A stretch of DNA of 64,000 bases from UBA10649 sp965278965. GTDB taxonomy: Bacteria; Actinomycetota; Actinomycetes; S36-B12. The translations under genes were made by a program, and so were the position numbers. Positions within the stretch are counted from its first letter, which is position 1, and the number at the start of each line of letters is the position of its first letter. The stretch covers positions 2,976,001 through 3,040,000 of the forward strand of contig OZ257127.1 of NCBI GenBank assembly GCA_965278965.1, in the 5' to 3' direction. The notes under the pieces were generated by a model. It did not search any database, was not told the origin of the DNA, and worked only from the letters and a program-made list of their open reading frames with translations. This document shows positions 60,572-64,000 of the stretch, one piece after another.

Positions 60572-60639
60572 GTGCGGACCCTGCTGCCCGGCGGCTGTGG
60601 ATCGTCAGTCGCGGTCCACAGGGTGCGTGCGGTAGCAGG

Positions 60640-60891
60640 TCAGGCGGGTTGCGTGGTCGCGCGCGCCCAGAGCTCCCAGGTCGTGCGCGGGCGGACCCTG
60701 GAGGGGCCACCCCCGATGGCGTTCGGCACCTCGAACGGCTCGACGGTCAGCTCGAACGCGGGGCCGAGGCGATGGCGGACCTGGTCGGCCTCGTCGCGGC
60801 GCTCAACCATGCCCAGGCACGTCCACTGGCCGGCCTGGCGGGTCATCATCGTGATGGCTGCGGGCAGCGCGGCCAGTACGTCGTCGATCAC
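60640..60891 (-). CDS. small hypothetical protein
   Basis: An 83-residue protein from the GTG at 60891 (complement), with GGGGGAG 9 nt upstream; a TTG at 60924 would add 11 residues. It begins VIDDVLAALPAAITMMTRQ and contains CLGMVERRDEADQVRHRLGPAFELTVEPFEVP and an aromatic tail. A predicted alpha/beta ferredoxin-like order is possible. I recognise no family. It sits downstream of the secreted His-tailed gene, separated by a strong hairpin. Confidence 0.5.
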   Translation of the reverse strand: MIDDVLAALPAAITMMTRQAGQWTCLGMVERRDEADQVRHRLGPAFELTVEPFEVPNAIGGGPSRVRPRTTWELWARATTQPA

Positions 60892-60941
60892 GCGGTGAGT
60901 CTCCCCCCATCCGGGAGGACTCAAACATGTCTGCGACGTGA

Positions 60942-60989
60942 ATGTCGCGGCCGGCTTGACCCCCGTTGGGGGGACGCCGGCCGCGACAT
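60942..60989 (-). terminator. 14-bp-arm hairpin, likely terminator of the secreted protein gene
   Basis: ATGTCGCGGCCGGC (60942-60955) pairs perfectly with GCCGGCCGCGACAT (60976-60989), with an inner stem of CCCC/GGGG between them. It lies just after the stop of the secreted His-tailed protein, reading minus. The loop and stem are extremely GC-rich; no U-tract follows. Confidence 0.6.
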
Positions 60990-61002
60990 CCGCAGCTGTC
61001 GG

Positions 61003-61668
61003 TCAGCGGTGGTGGCGGCCGTGGCCCCCGTTGCCGTGCCCACCCGGAGCGTGCGCGTCGAGCATGTGATGAAGGCCCTTGCCGGCGAACCCGTGCCAGC
61101 CCTTGCCATGGCCGACGCTGAGCAGCCACTGCGGGACCGCTGTCCCGGGCGCGTGGGTCGCGAACGCGGCGGTGACGGCGTTCGTGTAGGTCGTGCTGGC
61201 CGCGTCCACTGCGGTCTTGTACGCGGCCTTCGCGGCGTCGATCGCGCCCTTCTGGGCGGCCAGGGCAGCCGTGCGCGCGGTCCGGTACGCCGTCCACGCG
61301 GTCTGGACCGCCGCCTTCGCGGCGGTCGTGTCGCCGCCGGACGTGCGGGCCGCCTTGAGCTGGTCCATCGCCGTCTTGAGCGCGGCCTTCTGCGTGGCGG
61401 TCGCCGCGTCGATGGCTGTCTGGACCGGCGTCAGAGCCGTCCTGAGGTCGGTGCGGGCCTTCTCCAGGCTGGCGCGGTACGCCGTCCGCGCCGTCTCGAC
61501 GGCGGTCACGAGCGCGGTGTTGGACGAGAGTGAGTCGTCGAGGCGTCCCAGCCCCGGTCCGGGCTTGGTGCCGTCATGGGCGCTGGCCACGGGGGCGGTG
61601 AGCCCCAAGGGGACGGCGAGGGCGAGAGCGGCGGTCGCGGTGATGACGCGTCGGGCGGTGCGGGTCAT
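61003..61668 (-). CDS. secreted helical protein with histidine-rich tail
   Basis: A 221-residue protein with AGGAGG 7 nt before its ATG. The signal peptide is MTRTARRVITATAALALAV and on, with likely cleavage at ASA-HD. The mature body (residues 35-165) is an Ala/Thr/Lys-rich, uninterrupted helical or coiled-coil repeat (KAALKTAMDQLKAARTSGGD; AKAAVQTAWTAYRTARTAALAAQKGAIDAAKAAYKTA). The last 40 residues are Gly/His-rich (GHGKGWHG ... GHGNGGHGRHHR), a candidate metal-binding tail. It could be a secreted structural or metal-buffering protein. No family was recognised. A strong hairpin terminator follows. Confidence 0.7.
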   Translation of the reverse strand: MTRTARRVITATAALALAVPLGLTAPVASAHDGTKPGPGLGRLDDSLSSNTALVTAVETARTAYRASLEKARTDLRTALTPVQTAIDAATATQKAALKTAMDQLKAARTSGGDTTAAKAAVQTAWTAYRTARTAALAAQKGAIDAAKAAYKTAVDAASTTYTNAVTAAFATHAPGTAVPQWLLSVGHGKGWHGFAGKGLHHMLDAHAPGGHGNGGHGRHHR

Positions 61669-61793
61669 GCGGTGCCTCCTGATCTGCGGGCGGCCCGGGG
61701 TGCCGGGCCGTAGGTCGCTTCATCTCCAGTGTTACCCAGGCCCAGGGCGGTCCAGACGGTCACGGGGTTAAGTGCGGGTAAGGCCTGGCGGTC

Positions 61794-61825
61794 GCGCCTG
61801 CTAGCGAACGCGCCTGCTAGCGAAC
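61794..61825. repeat. 16-bp tandem duplication at the end of the VOC gene
   Basis: GCGCCTGCTAGCGAAC occurs twice in direct succession (61794-61809 and 61810-61825). The second unit contains the VOC gene's stop codon (complement of 61817-61819), and the first contains an identical CTA. It looks like a replication-slippage duplication. Confidence 0.8.
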
Positions 61826-62200
61826 GAGGCAGAACGGGTGGCCGGCCGGGTCGAGGTAGACGCGGAACGACTCGCCCGGCTGGACCTCGTGCTTGACCGC
61901 GCCGAGGGCAAGCACCTGACGCTCGCCGTCATCGAGGTCGCCGACGGTGATGTCGAGGTGCAGCTGCTGCGGGTGCTCGCTTCCGGGCCACTGCGGGGGC
62001 CGGTAGTCGGGCACGAGCTGGAAGGCCAGCTGCAGGCCGGCTCCGGCGTCCAGGGCGATCCAGTCGCTGTCGGCGGCGCTGTCGTCGACCGGCAGGCCGA
62101 GCAGCGCCGAGTAGAACGCAGCCAGCGGTTCGAGCTCGGCGCAGTCCAGGACGACGGAGGTCAGGCGGCCGACGGGGACACGGTCAGTGACGATGGTCAT
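61817..62200 (-). CDS. VOC-family (glyoxalase-like) protein
   Basis: A 127-residue vicinal-oxygen-chelate-fold protein: TSVVLDCAELEPLAAFYSALLG opens the first beta-alpha-beta-beta-beta unit, followed by DDSAADSDWIALDAG and LHLDITVGDLDDGERQVLALGAVK, ending FRVYLDPAGHPFCLVR. Candidate metal ligands are the His in QLHLD and the Glu/His residues near the end. Single-unit proteins act as dimers in dioxygenase, antibiotic-resistance or glyoxalase roles; none can be chosen. The stop lies inside the tandem duplication. Confidence 0.85.
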   Translation of the reverse strand: MTIVTDRVPVGRLTSVVLDCAELEPLAAFYSALLGLPVDDSAADSDWIALDAGAGLQLAFQLVPDYRPPQWPGSEHPQQLHLDITVGDLDDGERQVLALGAVKHEVQPGESFRVYLDPAGHPFCLVR

Positions 62201-62409
62201 GGCCCGAGCGTGCCACCGGGGCGGCTCCAGGTCACGAAATTCGGGTGATATGCACCATTTTGTCCAATCTCATTCGAAGGTATCGCCCCCCGGCTCCCCG
62301 GCAACGAGGGCCTGCTGCCCTAGGGTTTGCCCCGGGCCGGCACACCGGCTGCCTGCCGGGCACGATCTGCCTTGGCGGGCGACGCACAGGACCGAGCAAG
62401 GAGGGCCCG

Positions 62410-62565
62410 ATGGCCGAGAGCTACACCGGCGAGGCGTACTGCGTGAAGTGCAAGGAGAAGCGGGAGTTCACCGGCCACGTCGAGGAGACGAACGGCCGCC
62501 GCTTCGCGAAGGGCATCTGCCCGGTCTGCGGCACCAAGGTGACGCGGATCCTCGGCAAGGCCTGA
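62410..62565 (+). CDS. DUF5679 zinc-ribbon protein
   Basis: A 51-residue protein, AAGGAGG 7 nt before the ATG. The sequence is MAESYTGEAYCVKCKEK ... ICPVCGTKVTRILGKA: two CxxC pairs form a zinc ribbon, the actinobacterial DUF5679. Function unknown, often translation- or transcription-associated in size and layout. A perfect rho-independent-like hairpin follows the stop. The 200-bp upstream region is less GC-rich. Confidence 0.9.
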   Translation: MAESYTGEAYCVKCKEKREFTGHVEETNGRRFAKGICPVCGTKVTRILGKA

Positions 62566-62576
62566 CACGCGCGACA

Positions 62577-62612
62577 ACGAAGAGGGGCGACCGTTTGGTC
62601 GCCCCTCTTCGT
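62577..62612 (+). terminator. intrinsic terminator after the DUF5679 gene
   Basis: A 16-bp stem (CGAAGAGGGGCGACC paired with GGTCGCCCCTCTTCG plus an outer A-T) and GTTT loop, followed by CGTTT on the plus strand. The best-formed terminator in the window. Confidence 0.85.
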
Positions 62613-62695
62613 CGTTTCCGCCCTGAGCCCGGCTGCTCGCTGTCGGCGAACACACGGCCGGCGGATTATCGGCACCGGCGATATACCGTTGACGC

Positions 62696-64000
62696 ATGAG
62701 CGTCCCCTTCGGATTCGGCCTGCCTGAGGAGCCCGGTGACGGGACAGAGGGGAGCGGGCCAGCCGGTGCGTTCGACCTCGGGTCACTCGGAGCCGCGCTC
62801 CAGCAGCTTGGCGCGATGATGCAGGCCGGTGCTACCGGCCCCGACGCCGGTGGCCCGGTCAACTGGGCCATGGTGACCGACGTCGCCCGAAAGGCCCTGG
62901 TCGCCAGCGGCGACCCGTCCGTCTCCGACGCCCAGCGGCGCGCCGTCGAGGACGCCGTGCGCCTGGCTGACGTCTGGCTCGACCCCGCCGTGACCTTCCC
63001 CGCAACCCCGCTCCCACCGGCCGCCTGGAGCCGGTCGGAGTGGCTGGAGTCGACGATGGGTGCCTGGCGCACGATCGTCACGCCGATCGCCGAGCACATG
63101 CAGCAGGTCGTCGGTCAGTCGATCGCCGGGGCCGCCGGGACCGACCTCGACCCGCAGGCCATCGCCGACCAGCTGCCTGAGCAGCTGCGGGCCATGCTGC
63201 CCGGCGGCGTCCCACCCGAGCTCGCGCAGATGATGGGCCCGATGCTCGGGATGATGCAGCAGCTCGGCGTCGTCGCCTTCAGCGGTCAGCTGGGCCAGGG
63301 CCTGGCCGCTCTCGCGACCGAGGTCGTGAGCTCCTCCGACATCGGCATCCCGCTTACCGAGCACCCGGCGCCGGCTCTCCTGCCGCGCAACGTGGAGGCC
63401 TTCGGCGAGGGCCTCGGCCTGCCGGTCGACGACGTGCGGCTGTACCTCGCGCTGCGCGAGTCCGCCCACCAGCGCCTGTTCGCCCACGTCCCCTGGCTGC
63501 GGCCCCGCGTGATCGGAGCCGTCGAGGAGTACGCCCGCGGGGTCCACGTCGACCCCGAGCGGATGAGCGCGGCGATGGGCGAGATCGACGTCTCGGACCC
63601 ACAGGCACTCCAGCAGCTCATGGGCAGCGGGCTGCTGCAGCCCGAGGACACCGAGGAGCAGCGTGCGGCGCTGGCCCGGCTCGAGACCCTGCTCGCCCTC
63701 GTCGAGGGCTGGGTCGACGATGTCGTCGACCAAGCCATCGCCGACCGGCTCGGCTCAGCGGCTCAGCTCCGAGAGACGGTCCGGCGCCGCCGAGCGGCCG
63801 GCGGACCGGCCGAGAAGACGTTCGCGACCCTCGTCGGGATGGAGCTGCGGCCACGGCTGGCCCGCGAGGCGGCAACGGTCTTCGCGGTCGTGCGTGCCGG
63901 CCGAGGCGCGGCCGCCCGTGACGCCCTCTGGGGCCACCCCGACCTGCTGCCCGGTCCCGACGACCTGGCGGACCCGCTCGGCTTCGTCGAGGAGAGCGCG
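62696..64000 (+). CDS. zinc-dependent metalloprotease of the DUF2342 family, truncated at the window end
   Basis: The frame runs open to the end of the window (435 codons seen). It starts MSVPFGFGLPEEPGD, continues with GSLGAALQQLGAMM and PVNWAMVTDVARKAL, and has TFPATPLPPAAWSRSEW and LLPRNVEAFGEGLGLPVDDVRLYLALRESAHQRLFAHVPWLRPRV, the DUF2342 core with ESAHQ. The family, annotated as zinc-dependent metalloprotease or F420-associated, is conserved in actinobacteria beside PDZ-protein genes. Its catalytic role is predicted rather than shown. The C-terminal remainder, probably short, lies outside. Confidence 0.85.
   Translation, partial: MSVPFGFGLPEEPGDGTEGSGPAGAFDLGSLGAALQQLGAMMQAGATGPDAGGPVNWAMVTDVARKALVASGDPSVSDAQRRAVEDAVRLADVWLDPAVTFPATPLPPAAWSRSEWLESTMGAWRTIVTPIAEHMQQVVGQSIAGAAGTDLDPQAIADQLPEQLRAMLPGGVPPELAQMMGPMLGMMQQLGVVAFSGQLGQGLAALATEVVSSSDIGIPLTEHPAPALLPRNVEAFGEGLGLPVDDVRLYLALRESAHQRLFAHVPWLRPRVIGAVEEYARGVHVDPERMSAAMGEIDVSDPQALQQLMGSGLLQPEDTEEQRAALARLETLLALVEGWVDDVVDQAIADRLGSAAQLRETVRRRRAAGGPAEKTFATLVGMELRPRLAREAATVFAVVRAGRGAAARDALWGHPDLLPGPDDLADPLGFVEESA

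Overview
The window is about 64 kb of high-GC chromosome from an actinobacterium (class Actinomycetes). The evidence is strongly GC-biased codon use with many GTG starts, mycothiol/NAD-type genes (mycoredoxin, NAD-specific large glutamate dehydrogenase), an AdnA/AdnB-type helicase-nuclease pair, UvrD2 with a tetracysteine and HRDC tail, a WS/DGAT acyltransferase, and the order sucC-sucD-DUF6350-purN-purH-...-folD-DUF3017. Genus and family cannot be fixed from the sequence alone. Most of the window is ordinary core chromosome. No tRNA, rRNA or CRISPR array was seen, and no gap between genes exceeds about 300 bases.

Region 1 (1-22.2 kb), core metabolism, secretion and DNA repair: 3' part of pcrA, a stand-alone Lrp/AsnC sensor domain, a flavin reductase, sucCD, a DUF6350 membrane protein, two tandem paralogous membrane proteins, purNH, two tandem DUF606 transporters, folD, DUF3017, a GNAT-LuxR fusion, secA, then sbcCD and an Rv3235-like gene on the minus strand. 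The tandem membrane genes preserve a scar of their duplication: the second copy is preceded by a second, diverged copy of the 3' end of the DUF6350 gene.

Region 2 (22.27-25.67 kb), mobile element: a 3.4-kb IS1595-type element with 25-bp terminal inverted repeats (24/25 identical) and an 8-bp target duplication (7/8 identical). Besides the DDE transposase it carries a Panacea/SocA-type antitoxin gene overlapping a small partner gene (a candidate panAT toxin-antitoxin pair), a DUF5343 gene, two small overlapping ORFs and a structured, terminator-rich spacer. This is the main accessory system in the window.

Region 3 (25.8-43.4 kb): a palindrome-preceded small gene, a 14-TM-type MFS exporter, a BldC-like HTH protein, a SAF/CpaB-like protein with an overlapping CpaE-like ATPase, a WS/DGAT acyltransferase overlapping a patatin-like phospholipase, DUF2505, NAD-GDH, a DUF2236 oxygenase, a less GC-rich MarR-YCII pair that looks acquired, and a large flippase-like membrane protein.

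Region 4 (43.4-64 kb): adnA-adnB helicase-nucleases for double-strand-break processing, an acyltransferase-3, nudC, a DUF4333 lipoprotein, mycoredoxin, a DinB-like protein, uvrD2, DUF3224, an acyl-CoA ligase, an ABC1/AarF kinase, an orphan TOMM/E1-like protein, a secreted His-tailed helical protein, a VOC protein, DUF5679, and the 5' part of a DUF2342 zinc metalloprotease.

Two families of intergenic palindromes sit just after stop codons. One has arms of 16-20 bp sharing a CCTTG core (5065, 17420, 52362 and a decayed copy at 40648). The other is built on a GTCCCGC-TTT-GCGGGAC hairpin (8198 and 32863). They look like REP-type or terminator-like elements.
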